Shown one piece after another: positions 10,115 to 21,835 of a stretch of DNA of 64,000 bases. The position numbers and the translations under genes were made by a program. The stretch is from Megamerina dolium (Eukaryota > Arthropoda > Insecta > Diptera > Megamerinidae). The first letter of the stretch is position 1. Every line of letters begins with the position of its first letter. The notes under the pieces were generated by a model, which saw only the letters and a list, made by a program, of their open reading frames with translations, searched no databases and was not told the DNA's origin. The stretch lies in contig OY978525.1 in NCBI GenBank assembly GCA_963854835.1, forward strand, positions 8,543,540-8,607,539, in the 5' to 3' direction.

Positions 10115-13000
10115 AATACAAAATTTTCTACAGACATTTTACACACATAAATCGATAACCATTCATACAGACAGTTGCACACTTCTGTATGATTGCATTG
10201 AATTTGTTTTGATTTTGGTTAAATCAAATATTCAATAAGTTTTCTTTTTTTTTTTTTTTTTTTTTTGAAATCTTCTGTGGGTGGGTTTTCATTTGTTGAC
10301 TTTTATAAACATTTTATTTACATTTAACTTGAAGTTTAGTAAATTTTCTGGAGATTAATTTAATGTTACGTAGTAGAGGTGTTGAAATTTATTTTACGTC
10401 GATTATTTTTCGATTTCAAACATAATCAAATATTTTGATAGAATACGAAACTTTTGAACTTATTTCGAAACTCTTTAGAAGAGGAAGCAAATGCACAACA
10501 AATAAAATTTGCGAACTTGTAATGTAAAAGATGCCTTTAGCGATGTTCTACTTAAAAATGATGGCTGGATGATGGATGAACAATGGATGAATTTGAAATA
10601 ATTTACATTACATTAATCAGATGTATAGAGTATTAGTTAACTGTGTGATTATGTGTGACAAAGGGGTATCAACAATTTTTGTGGTTTATGTGGATTTATT
10701 AGATCTCCCCATTTGAAGTTGAATATTAAAACTTATTTTAAATTGGCACTTTCTACATTTGAATATCACTGTGGCCATAAGGCAGTTTTAATCCACCAAC
10801 GTAAACCACTATGCTAATTAAAATTCAGTAACAACATGTGAAAGTTATTTGCTCAATAGTGTTATATATTTTACGTATTAAATAACAATCGTATTGGCAG
10901 TGAACATTAAATAGCCAATGGCAATAAAATACAAACATTTCTTCTTCTTCTGTGTAAACTTTCATGTGTTTTCTTTTCATTATTAGTTAGATTCGAGTAG
11001 GGCTGTACTGAGGGTGTTTTTCGAAATTTTGGGCTGAGATAAAATCTCTCAAAAATCATCCCTGATTTCTTCAGATTCACTGGGTTGAGTCCGAGGTATT
11101 CCTAAGAGTAAATCTCGTTTCAAATGCTTCACCCATAACCATCTCAACACCAATAATTTGTGCGCCCCCCTCTATTCCATTCGCCCTGTTTCAGGAAACA
11201 CTTCGAAATGCCCCTAATCCAGCCCTGGTTACGAGTATTGCGTACAATATTATAATTTTGTGCTGGTCGCGTACCCTTTTCATTAAAAAAATACAAAGCG
11301 GATTATATTAGATTACATTACGTGGACACATATACTCTCGTCTTCTTATTGCCTTAAGCCAAAGGGTGGATTTAATTGAATTTCTTTGCAAATATAATTT
11401 TAATTTCCTCCATTTTTATTTTTTTGCCTTTTTCCTTAAATTTCAGTTGAAAATCGATTACATCAAATACAAATATTTGATATTAAAGCAAAACACCTTT
11501 TATATGTAATTGGGTTAGTGTAAAAACTAATGTTTACCATGACATGAAAGCCACTAAATATTGAATAACATGCAATTATGTGATAATGTGATAATGAGAA
11601 AAATTATATAAAAACATAAAAGAAATGAAATAAATTTCCATATTAATTATAAATTACATTTATACCAATTTATTACCATTTTGATTGGTCATTGCCATTG
11701 AAATTCTGAACATCTGATTGCTGATGCATTAAAATGTTAATTGTTGTTGATTTTTTTTTTTTTTTGCTTTATTGTAAAATTTTATTTCAACGATTATTTA
11801 ATTTTTAACTAATTGCAGTTTGTATTGTGTATAAGGACATAATGAGTAGCATAATGAAATTTATTGCGCGAACAATTGAATTGATTTCATTTATTTGCAT
11901 TTATACGCAATTAGTGTAAGCCAAATATTTTATCAAAAAATAGGGTAGAGCAAAAACAAAAAAAAAACATTTTTTTTCTCAAGTCGGAGAAAACAAAAGA
12001 CTTTAATATTATTGCAAAAATTGCAATTATTGACATTCGATAAGTTTTGGAGTGGTCCACTCAGTAGTTCAGAACTAGGCAAAAAATATCTTGAAGGCCA
12101 ACTGAAAGAACATCCCTGGTTTTCGTCACAGTGAAGCAGTTTTTAATAAACCTTATTTTGAATTGCTCACATGCTACTTCTCAGGTCAACACTCAGCCTT
12201 GGGTATCACCTTAAAAAACGGATTGACCTAAAGAGACGACTAATCGCCTTTGCTTGAAATACGAATTAATGTCTTAGCATACTCTTTGCTATTGCATTAG
12301 TGGGGAAATATTCGGGATGGCATTTCTAAGTCAGCTTGACATTAAATTAGCTATAACCCTAGGATTATTTGTAGCGCAAATATTCCTTGGATTACAGCAC
12401 TTGGTATTTAGGTCAACACATTTCTAATTATTACATAAGAACGGGAAGGAATAGGACGTCTTGTCCAGCATAGGAAATAAACATACGTTCAACAAATTTC
12501 TAATTATTATTTGTTCTTCTCCAGCAGACGAAGTAAAATTGCTTTATGTTTTTGAGGTCACTGAATTCCGAATATGGGGTTAATTTGATTCAAACTGTAG
12601 ACTGTTCGTTCCTAAACTAAAAAAATACGAATGATTATTTTAACTTGTATCAGACTCTAAGCTGTCATACAAAAAATAAAATGTTTTGTCCAGCACATGA
12701 AATGATAAAAGATAAAATACTCACTAGAATATTTAGAATCGCTTCTAGGGCGTTGAAATATAAGATCTACCCCCATTAATTCCCCCATCTCTCCAAAATT
12801 TTTCCCAAGTTGTCTCTATTTTCACTCCTTAGAGACGTTCCCCTATAAAACTGATGTTTTTATGTTATATTGAAATAGGGTCTAGATACGTTCCGTAGAC
12901 ATTGGCCGTAAAACGAATAAATTATTTTCGACAATAATTCGTTCGATATTTGGGCCGTATAATGAAACGTTCTGGGTCGTTAGTCAAAAAGCGCAGGTAC
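10115..13000. other. AT-rich stretch, no recognised feature
   Basis: About 2.9 kb with homopolymer runs (T-tract at 10228-10266) and no recognisable coding, RNA or transposon signature. A short piece at 12760-12860 (CCCCCATTAATTCCCC, CACTCCTTAGAGACGTTCCC) resembles one type-2 ~155-bp repeat unit. Confidence 0.55.
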
Positions 13001-13014
13001 TAAGAGGCTTTTAC

Positions 13015-13350
13015 TTGTCTATTTCGTATGAATCTCATGTGAAATGCATTCATATTAATAATCATTTGTTCCGTTCTGTTATTAACAGCGTAATATTTCG
13101 TATGAATCGTACCTGCATATGTGCGCCTATTTATATTCGCATGGCAATATTTCAGCAATTTCTTTCAGTTCTCTTATTAACTCTGCTTCATACTTCCCAT
13201 GAATCATGTGAAAATTTCCATATATTTAAATTCATCTGGCAATACTTTAGAAATTTCCATATGCTCTGTTATTAACAGCTTCATATTTCGCATGAATGTT
13301 ATCTAAAAATGTGCGTCTATTTATATACATCTGGCAATGCTTCAGAAGTA
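13015..13350 (+). repeat. ~90-bp tandem repeat, about four diverged units
   Basis: 'ATTTCGTATGAATC' or a variant recurs at about 13021, 13096, 13192 and 13284. Each is followed by a GTGAAA or GTGCG segment, a 'CTGGCAATACTT' segment and 'TCTGTTATTAACAGC'. The 86-residue open frame across this region is a by-product of the repeat. Confidence 0.65.
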
Positions 13351-13359
13351 TTAATAGTT

Positions 13360-14369
13360 ACGAACTAATTTAATGATAATATTATGATTATAATTATTGT
13401 TTTAAAAATTATTACTATTTTTATTATTGAAAATATAGACCTGTGTAATATAAAAAATAATTTTAAATTAATCAATTAATTTTAATTGTTGAAAAAAAAA
13501 AACCACAAGTAAATTGATATGATGGAATATCATATTTTGAAAAATAATTCTAGTATAATCTAACGACTGAAACTCATATGAAATTGTATCAATACAATCG
13601 AATATAATATCATACGGGAGACTGTTGCAAAGAAAAACAATGTATTCACATTGTATAAACCAAAATGATGCATGGATAAAATGCACAATCGTATAGCATA
13701 TGGTTCGGACTGTATGATGAAATTATAAAAGACAAAAATGTATAGCATAATGATGCATTTGACAATAATATGTTGAAAATATTTGCCATATAATTGAGAT
13801 TTTTATCAACCAATAATTTGTTTTCATAAAACCTCTCATAGTTGAAAGTGTCTCACGTTGACTGCTCTTTGTCATATCAAGTCGATCATATAAGCATCTA
13901 ATATTAAAATGATTTTGGGCAATGAATGTAAATGCATTTGAAGTCATTTTCAGAAAACGTGTTCGATGTGTCGATGCAAAGGTTCCAGTTGTTCCATACC
14001 GATCAATATTGAATAGTGGCAAAAGAAACTGAAGAGTCAATCATTCAATAAAGAACTCATAGTAGATCATAATAGGAGATGTATAATAGGAAAACCCTAT
14101 ATGAATACATGAGTCAATTAAATATTTACCTATATCAGTGTCCAAAAAAAGTAGCTATATATACTTTATTATATATGCTTGTAGATGAAGATAATCTTCA
14201 TTATTCATACATGTTATCATACATGTAAGCCAATATCGCGGTGGACAAATTATAGCAGTCTAATGTTATTATAAAAACTCTTTGATACTGTTGAAACGTT
14301 ACCTTATATATGAAATTTCTAATATAAAAAATGAGTGGTATATGGCATAGAAAGGTCCATCATCCAAGG
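13360..14369. other. AT-rich stretch, no recognised feature
   Basis: A 105-residue minus-strand frame (13723-14040) overlaps it but shows no domain, codon signal or transposon similarity that I can see. I do not annotate it as a gene. Confidence 0.5.
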
Positions 14370-15770
14370 CGATATGCCTGTTTGTCTGCTGATCGTACGA
14401 TAAATGCTGCAAATATTAAGCAATTTCATTGAAAATTGGTATATACGATTATTTCTAGCACCGGACTAAAGAGTTCGCAAATTGATGGAATCGGATGAAA
14501 ACCACGCCTACCTTCCATATAAAAGTATGTTATAACTTTGTGTTTTAATATTTTGTTCGCATAAATATAAAGTTATTGAACTGAAACTGAGTATATAAAC
14601 TTAATTTTAACATAGAATTGACATATTTGAAAATGGACTAAATCAGATTAAAATCAATTCTACTTCCCATACAAATCTATGCTACTGAATGCATGTTTTC
14701 GCACTTTTCACATGTAAATCGAAAGCTATTAAGTTGAAACTTGATTCATATGACTGAATTATCTAATAGTTAAGCAAGTTAAAAAATAAGCCTAATCGGA
14801 TAAAAACCACACTTACCTTCCATACAAAGCTATGATTTAAAATGTGTTTTTTACACTTTATGCAAAAAATCAAAGAGTTATTAAGCTAAAACTTGGCATG
14901 TATGATTTTATTTACTCAATAATAGACATGCTTTAAAATAACTGCAATCGAATTAAAATTATGCCAACCTCCCATACAAAAGTATGCTTCCAGATGTATT
15001 TTTTCGCTATTTTCGTATGAAAAACCAAAGCTATAGTGCAGAAATCTGACATACTTGATTATAATTACTCATAAATGATGCACTTAATGAATGGGTGGGA
15101 TCGGATGAAAATCAGGCATAGCTCTCATACAAAAGTACGATTTCGAATGAATTTTTATAATAAACTTTACGTTCGAAGATATAAAATTATGACAATGAAA
15201 CTCGGCGCATACGATTATTCTGTTCAAGGCGAGAGTATGTTCAAATATGGACGTTATTGGATAAAAATCACACCTACCTCTCATACAAAAGTACATTTTC
15301 GAAAGTATGTTTTTAAACTTTATACACCAAGACATAAAGCTATAAAACTGAAACTCAGCATAAATGATTTTATTTATTCATGAACAAGTAGGTGTGAAAA
15401 TGGGTGTTATTGAATGAAAACCACACCTACCTCTCAAACAACATTACATTTTCGAATGAATTATTGTAAGCTTTATGCCTGCTGATATAAAGTTATAGAG
15501 GTGAAACTCAGCATAGTGGATTATTTTGATAACCAAGTGATTATATTGGAATATGAACATTATCAGATAAAAATTACGCCTACCTCTCATACAAAAGTAC
15601 AATTTCGAAAGTGTATTTGTCAACTTTTTACAACAAGTTATAAAGATATTCGATTGAAACACGGCACATATGATTATTTTCCTCATTGTGGGTGTATGTT
15701 TGAAAATGGGCCATATCGGATGAAAACTACGTCTCAATCCAGTACAAAAGTATGATTTTTCGAATATATG
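14370..15770 (+). repeat. ~153-bp tandem array B (9 units)
   Basis: The 'CCCATACAAAAGTATG' core falls near 14516, 14669, 14821, 14973, 15126, 15282, 15435, 15589 and 15740. Spacings are 151-156 bp, a strikingly regular phase despite sequence divergence. The lead-in (14381-14450) has CTGTTTGTCTGCTGATCG, then ATAAATGCTG and TTCATTGAAAATTGGTATAT. This resembles the GTCTGT..GGCTGG..CGATAA..TTGGCAT lead-in of the Helentron-like copy at 38.1 kb. Open frames at 15075-15383 and 15444-15737 are repeat artefacts. Confidence 0.88.
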
Positions 15771-17510
15771 TCTGTCTATTTGGAAGATATTATAAATTAA
15801 AAATATGCTACAATTTCTTTCTTTTCAATAATTATATATTTAAAGCAAGAGGTTATATTTAAAAATTTAGTTATAGTCAATTTTCATTTGTCATGCTTTA
15901 AAATGCTGTAATCAGAGTTGTATTTAAATGGAATTTTGTCGATTGTGCTGTGATAAAATTTTGTTATATTTTCTTTTTGTATTATTGTTTCTGCTGAGCT
16001 ATTTTTTCTATAATTAATTCACACTTATCAAAATTCTTGATTCAAAAATTTCGATTTATATTCCACTTGTCAATGCATTGTGCGCTGGTGGAATTCCTTT
16101 TCCATTTGATCACTAGCATTTACTCAGAATCAATTATAGATTTATTTTCGAGTGTTATTTCTGCTTCAATTAATTTGACACACTCTAATGTATATAATTA
16201 CAGTAATCAATAAATTTAAATGCGAATATTCTCAATAATGTCCATTGTACAATACAATATCATCTTCAATTTCAATCAATTCAATTGAAATAGTATGTTG
16301 AACGTGTTCATATTCAATACAAATGCCATTTTAATTGAATATTTTTTCATTTTAAATTTATACATGGAAATGTATTGTATATTTTTAACAGCCGTCACGT
16401 TTTTGGATTTATTGTGTGCAATTTATATACAATTGTACTAGTGCTGTTGCTATTTTGAGTCGGCGAACATGCTGTCGTGATCAGTTAAAGGATTTATTCG
16501 ACAACAATGTCAATGTTGAATAGATGTATTTTTTCATTTTGAATGACGTGCATTCAGTGTGAGACTGTATGTGAGGTGAGGCAATACATGTATGTGGAGG
16601 AATCGTGCGTTCTGCGATAACATAGGCATTCTAAAAATATAAACGTATTATGCATCAGATGAGAAATATATTTCTATTGTTTGAAATGAATCACTTCTAA
16701 GAGGTTTAAATGTAAGTCCGCGCCTTAGTCATTTTTTTTTCAACTTTATTCACTATCATAACATTACGTCTATCTTTACATCTTCAGGGAGTCCATTATA
16801 AAATTGTCGTTATTATAGAATTCACTGCCACCACTCTCAGGGTGTGATTGCCATCTAAAATTGGGTTAAATTAAAGCATTCTAGAGCATTAAATGAAGAA
16901 GTTCATTATCATTTAAGATATCTTATAATTTTTATATATACATATATCCATATGTTAAGTACATATTTATAATCATTAAATATACGTTTAATTTTTATTA
17001 TTGCAAATACGAGTGTGTGCCTGTATACAGACGATTATATGCCATAAAATAAAAAGCATTTTAAATACGAATTTAGAGTCAATTTTGGTTGGAGAATAAT
17101 TTCGTTGAAGACAGAATTCATAGATAATATAGTTTAAGTGAAAATGCATACGTTAAGCAATCCATTTAATAGTATAATGAAAAATTACACATACAAATCT
17201 GAAGTGATATCATATCACACATATAAAATTGTACTGTTTAACAGCTGCAGAATTATTCGCCGATAAAGATATTGAGTAATAAAATCGCAGTTTGAATTCT
17301 TTAAATATATTGCACCATGAGTATGTGGTATTTACAGATTTGTATGACAGAGTTCTGCGGAAAGATATTTAGTTTTAATGAGGAATAATCCAAAATTATA
17401 TAAATACATTATTTCTATTTTGAAGTGTTACATTTTGAAAGGCAAAATGTATTAAATATACTTTATTGAAAGGAGAAAAACAAAAGCAATGCCAAACGAT
17501 AAATTTATAG
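15771..17510. other. AT-rich stretch, no recognised feature
   Basis: No gene, repeat array or transposon terminus was identified in about 1.7 kb. Confidence 0.55.
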
Positions 17511-18060
17511 GAGACCCAATTGCCACATGTAAACTCCAACTAGAAGCAACCACCTTGTCTACCTTGCAAAGAAGATAGACTGAAGCTCCCATCTGTATGA
17601 CGACTAAATTGTTGTAGCTCCAATTTTGTCAGGAACATATTCAAAATCCCACTGACCTTAGTAAGAAAGACACATCAACCGTTGTAGCAGTGGTTACGGA
17701 CCACTGTCTCATAGGACCTCACGCTGGTAGGATGGTAGCTGCAGGGATGAGCTCGAAATCGAAACCGAAACGCATCTGCTATACAATTGCCCGGCACTAT
17801 GCAGAATTCGAAAATTATTTCCAACTCAGTAGCGAATACACTCAAAATACCATTGACCTTAGGAAGAAGACACATCGTCCGTCGTAGAAGTGGTCACGGG
17901 CTATCGTCTCATAATATCTTACGCTGGTAGGATGGGTTTGGACCATCTCACGCATGACTTCTGTAGAAGCTGCAGGGATAAACAAGAGCTCTAAACCGTC
18001 ACGCATCTGCTACGCAATTGCCTGGCACTATGCTGAACAGGAAAATTATTTCTAGGTAAT
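17511..18060 (+). pseudogene. Jockey/I-type non-LTR polyprotein C-terminal remnant, tandemly duplicated
   Basis: The second unit (17833-18058) reads VVEVVTGYRLI, then AGRMGLDHLTHDFCRSCRD, an in-frame stop, and TVTHLLRNCLALC. This is the Cys-His cluster that follows RNase H in Jockey/I-type elements (pattern GHCLIG..H..RMG..D.CR.C.D....T..HLLC.CPAL). The first unit (17638-17832) has VVTDHCLIGPHAGRM but lacks about 35 bp, including the DFCR segment. The two units start at equivalent points 195 bp apart, so this is a tandem duplication. The part before 17638 (GCAAAGAAGATAGACTG) probably belongs to the same element. It is dead because of stops and deletion. A SINE was inserted just after it. Confidence 0.75.
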
Positions 18061-18073
18061 CACTACTTTGGGT

Positions 18074-18390
18074 GGGTGCCGTAGCTTAGTTGTTAGTGCG
18101 TTAGCCTTCCGATCTGAAGGTCGTGGGTTCAATCTCCGGTTGAAGCATAAGTTTAATATCGAAAAATATTTCTTTTGAATGGTACTCACCTGTCAGCAAG
18201 TAACTGGCAATTTTTCCGGAAGTAACAATTTGCCACAAACAAGCTTCTAACAGAGTTCTGTGGCAAAGCTCCGGAAGAGTGACGTCATAAGGATTCTGCC
18301 ATTTGGAACCGGCTAATATAAGTATATTCTTTCTAATACTGTTCGGATAAAAGTCCCTTCGGGGCCTATGAGTGCCAAATATTTATTCTA
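18074..18390 (+). mobile_element. tRNA-derived SINE, copy a (type-I 3' end)
   Basis: The head is tRNA-like: GGGTGCCGTAGCTTAGTTG (A-box region) and GTGGGTTCAATCTCCGG (B box, close to GGTTCGANTCC). The body follows with TTAATATCGAAAAATATTTC, 'GCTTCTAACAGAGTTCTGTG', the 'TCTGCC..GGAACCGGCTAA' segment and the 3' end 'TTCGGGGCCTATGAGTGCC' then AAATATTT. Similar copies occur at 18961, 28950, 41621, 45195, 48811 and 60653. It is transcribed by RNA polymerase III by analogy with other SINEs and is not a functional tRNA gene. It lies directly after the Jockey-like remnant. Confidence 0.88.
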
Positions 18391-18520
18391 AATTAAAAAA
18401 ATTGTTTAATTAATATTTTGAAGACCTAGCCCTGCTTTCAAAAATGCAATATGTAGGTGATCTCCTGAAATGTATAAATAAATTCAAATGGTTCAGCGAG
18501 GGATCGGAGTAGAATATCTA
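18391..18520. other. Short spacer
   Basis: Nothing was recognised. Confidence 0.4.
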
Positions 18521-18604
18521 CATGGCATCACAATGGCGCTTCGTGGCTTAAGTGTTCCCTCTTACGGAGAACGCGGACACAATAACCTAACCTAACCTAA
18601 CCTA
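18521..18604 (+). mobile_element. SINE type-II 3' end with CCTAA-repeat tail
   Basis: GGCATCACAATGG, TTAAGTGTTCCCTCTTACGG and a terminal run of four CCTAA units (18585-18604) match the 3' end of the SINEs at 20195 and 48811. The 5' part is not recognisable, so this is a 3' fragment. Confidence 0.65.
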
Positions 18605-18960
18605 TTGAAAGGAAATAAGGATGGTAGGATAAAACAGTCGTATAGAAGGCAAACCAATGACCTCTAAACTGAATTTGGCATCACGGGCTCAGTTCTTCTA
18701 TTCGCCTACAAATCCGACCATTTGGAGCTTATTTAACAGAGTAAAATCAAATCAACTAAAGCTGTTTTAATCGGCCTGTTGATATTATTCTTGTACAATT
18801 AAGATTGTCGGTTGAAGAATGGAATGTTCTGCAATATATATGCAAGACACGTCGTTGGAGGCCTCAAATATGCATATTACACCTATACATACCCAACAGT
18901 TAAGCGTCTCCATCATTCGGTTTTGGAATAAACATAAAAAGAATTGTGGTACGGTACTGT
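18605..18960. other. Unassigned spacer
   Basis: No gene or known repeat was recognised. Confidence 0.4.
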
Positions 18961-19275
18961 GGGTGCCGTAGCTTACTGGTTATTGCGTTGGCCTTCTGAT
19001 CCGTTGGTCGTCCCCGGCTGAGGCAACGTTAATATCGAAAAATATTTCTTTTCAAATGGTGTCCGGCAAGCAATTGACAATTCTTCCGGCAATAACAATT
19101 TGCTCTGTGACAGAGCTCAGAAAAGGTAATGTCACAAGGGTTCTGCTATTCTGAACTGGCTAAAATAAGTAGATCTCTTCTAATATTGTCTAAAATTTAA
19201 TACGTACAACAGTACTGAAAAAGATGCTCGGCCAAAGAGTCCTTAGTAGCTTATATGTGCCACATATTTTTTTTA
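18961..19275 (+). mobile_element. tRNA-derived SINE, copy b (type-I 3' end)
   Basis: GGGTGCCGTAGCTTACTGG opens the element. The B-box region is damaged by a ~9-bp deletion (GGTCG directly followed by TCCCCGGC). The body has AATATCGAAAAATATTTC, CTCTGTGACAGAGCTCAG and GTCACAAGGGTTCTGC. The 3' end reads GCTCGGCCAAAGAGTCC and TATATGTGCCACATAT. Confidence 0.85.
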
Positions 19276-19276
19276 C

Positions 19277-19425
19277 AAGGTTTCTGCCATTCGGAATGAG
19301 CTGTCCAGTTCTAAGTCGCACAACAATACTAGAAGAAAAATTCGGTATTATCACAGCATCCATTTCTGTTCTAAATGTGTCCTCTCGGAGAGAAGCCAGC
19401 CACAAAAACCTAATCTTTGATTTTC
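19277..19425 (+). mobile_element. SINE 3' fragment of type II, abutting copy b
   Basis: ACAAGGTTTCTGCCATTCGG restarts the SINE body immediately after copy b. It runs through CACAACAATACTAGAAG and TATTATCACAG to AAATGTGTCCTCTCGGAGAG and AAAACCTAATC, the type-II end. The head-to-tail arrangement suggests a dimer or an insertion into the 3' end of copy b. Confidence 0.65.
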
Positions 19426-20182
19426 GGCTTTCTTTGACAGTGACAGCTATTACTTACGCAAAAAAGTGACAGCTGTCAAATTGAATGTAATTGCTAGGTC
19501 TAAATTCAAGTATACTTAGCGCCTGGGATTATTTGCGCTATATCTGACACTTTGTTGTTGTGGTTTTGTCAAATAGTAGCTATAGCTAAGTACAATTGTC
19601 GAATGAAGCATGTCTTTTAAAAACCTATTTTCAAAGCAGATAGCGTGCTAATGAAATTGCAGTGTAAACTAAAATACAAAATGGCGCTTAATTAGAATCA
19701 TCTTCAGTTCTTTAATTTTCTAAAGAGAGTTCGTAAAATTGACAAATTATTTAGAAAATTATTATTTCAAAAAATCATACATTTTAAATAGAGCAAATTT
19801 GGAATATTTACTTGACAAAATGTTTTAAGAAAAGTGCAATAATATTTAAGTCAAATTTTTCCTTTACTTTTTAGATTAATTATAAGTTTTGAGTTTACAG
19901 AATTGCTCCCCATACGAAAAAAAAAAGTTTCTAAATTTTACCCCTAGAATGAAAGATAATATTGAAAGATTCTCAGGAAAAAAATTTCTTAACCCATTTA
20001 GAACCGCCAAAATGGGTTTTTTTTTTTTAATTTTTAATTTTTAAAAATGATAGCTGGTTGAAAAGCCCTCAGAGAGCGCTATCACTGGCCTCTATAACTT
20101 TTGGATTGAATAAACCCTTAAAATGTTATATTCAGTTCCCATGATTCTACCCCCAAAACAGCATTTTTTTTCACTACAAAAT
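19426..20182. other. AT-rich stretch, no recognised feature
   Basis: Only the short palindrome TGACAGCTGTCA (19467-19478) and homopolymer tracts stand out. Confidence 0.5.
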
Positions 20183-20194
20183 TAAAGGCCATAA

Positions 20195-20436
20195 GGTTAG
20201 GTTAGGCTATGGGACTGCCCTCTCTCTGAGAGGACACACTTAGGCCAGAAAGGCCCATTGTGATACCACCGAGCTTCTCTTCCAATACTGTTGTGCGTGT
20301 TAAATTTGGACAGCATTAGAAGAGACCTACTTATATTAGCCGGTTCCGAACGGCAGCAACCTTGTGACATCACTTTAACTTAGTTTTGCCACAGAGCTCT
20401 TTTGAGAAGCATTTTTGGCAAATTATTACTGCCGGA
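20195..20436 (-). mobile_element. SINE copy c (type-II end), 5'-truncated, with 12-bp target duplication
   Basis: Perfect 12-bp TAAAGGCCATAA flanks it (20183-20194 and 20437-20448). Read on the minus strand, the element runs from the middle of the SINE body (CCGGCAGTAATAATTTGCC) through GCCACAGAG.., GTGATGTCACAAGG and 'GGAACCGGCTAATATAAGTA'. It ends with the type-II end GGTATCACAATGGGCC, AAGTGTGTCCTCTCAGAGAG and CCTAACC. The tRNA-like head is absent. Confidence 0.92.
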
Positions 20437-20448
20437 TAAAGGCCATAA

Positions 20449-21835
20449 AAAAACCATAAAAATTCCATTTTTGAAGTCTAAAGCTAACTTTAAAATTAAG
20501 AGAGTAATAAGAAAATTAAATTTTCATTAAGGGTTAATATCTACCCACCCAATGTAAAATTTTTGAAAGCAGTTTCAGATATTTTTGTGGCAATTCTGAA
20601 GTGTATTTTCAAATATCGTTTTTCAAATGGACTTTAAAAATCAATATATTGTTATTTGCATCAGAAAATTGTAAAACAAAAATGTAATCTTTTTTTTTTT
20701 TTAATTCCAACAAATTTTTATTTAATATAATTATCCATTAATCATAATAACATAGCTTTCATTCAGTGTAGCCATTTTTTTATTCCTATGCTTTAGTAAA
20801 GATATGGAAGAGCGTGAGAAAACACCATAAAAAGTGTATGAAATATGTACTTATAAGTTATATATATGAATGTGTACAAAGCAAGAAATGCATAAGTCTA
20901 TTTGTGGAGTTTTACAAGAGTGGGAGTTTTGATGTTTCTAAGTGAAATTTTTAATTGTAAAATACTCTAGCAATTAGCCGAATTTATAAATTTATAAGTT
21001 ATTGTCATTTTGAGAATAAATTAGGGAATTAGTAAGTATTTATTTGGCGCCTTTTTTAAGAGGGTTGTCTTTGAACCTTCAAACGGAGAACTAAGAACTT
21101 TGAGAGTCAGAAAATCACTTTCAAAAAATTATGTTCGACTAAATGATACGATATTTTGTTTTTGTGTTAAATAAAATATTTTTTCATTGTCTTCGACCAT
21201 CTTAAAATGTTCAAGTTTAACTTTTACAAACATTCAATATATTTGAATTCATTCATTCTCGACTTGGGCGTTTATTTGTCACAAATATATATTGCTGCAT
21301 ATGCAGAAATATATCGCATAATTTATTCGCATTATAAAATATGTGCTTAAAGGTAATGATAAGATGATGTATGCAGTATGAGATAAAATACAAACACTTG
21401 TATTTATTTCTAGGAATTTATTATTATGTTGAATTTAATACTGAGCAAATGATGTGAAAATGTTGTCATTTCTGTTAGATACTCGTACCTACTACAAATT
21501 AAGCTGTCAAACGATTGATAGTTATTCATGTATAGATTTAATGCTGTTACTAGGTATGAGATCATATCGGAGAAAATTATAACACAAAAGAAGACTTGCA
21601 CTTAAAGCATGTAAAGCTTATCAAAATAAGCACGTCAGAGTGGAAGCAAATTGATTTAAATATATTTATTTTTTTTTTTTTGCAAAATATTTCTTGTTTT
21701 GTATTTCGTACTTCTTTAATTTTAAAATACTTTAAATCGCATAAGACTTTTTAATAAAATTTAAAAAGGAAAAGTAAGTGGAATTTAAGGATTTTTTTAT
21801 GAATAGCTGAGCAATTTAAATACAAATTGCTACTT
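20449..21835. other. AT-rich stretch, no recognised feature
   Basis: No gene or transposon signature was recognised in about 1.4 kb. T-tracts lie at 20690-20703 and 21669-21680. Confidence 0.5.

Noticed and set aside
15075..15755. Frames of 83-102 residues on both strands with recurring YFCMRG-like text
   Set aside because: They repeat with the ~153-bp monomer; a 153-bp unit (51 codons) keeps phase and makes artefactual frames.
18074..18145. Possible tRNA gene with A and B boxes
   Set aside because: The head is diverged, continues directly into the SINE body, and the same head-body structure recurs in several copies. I call it a SINE.
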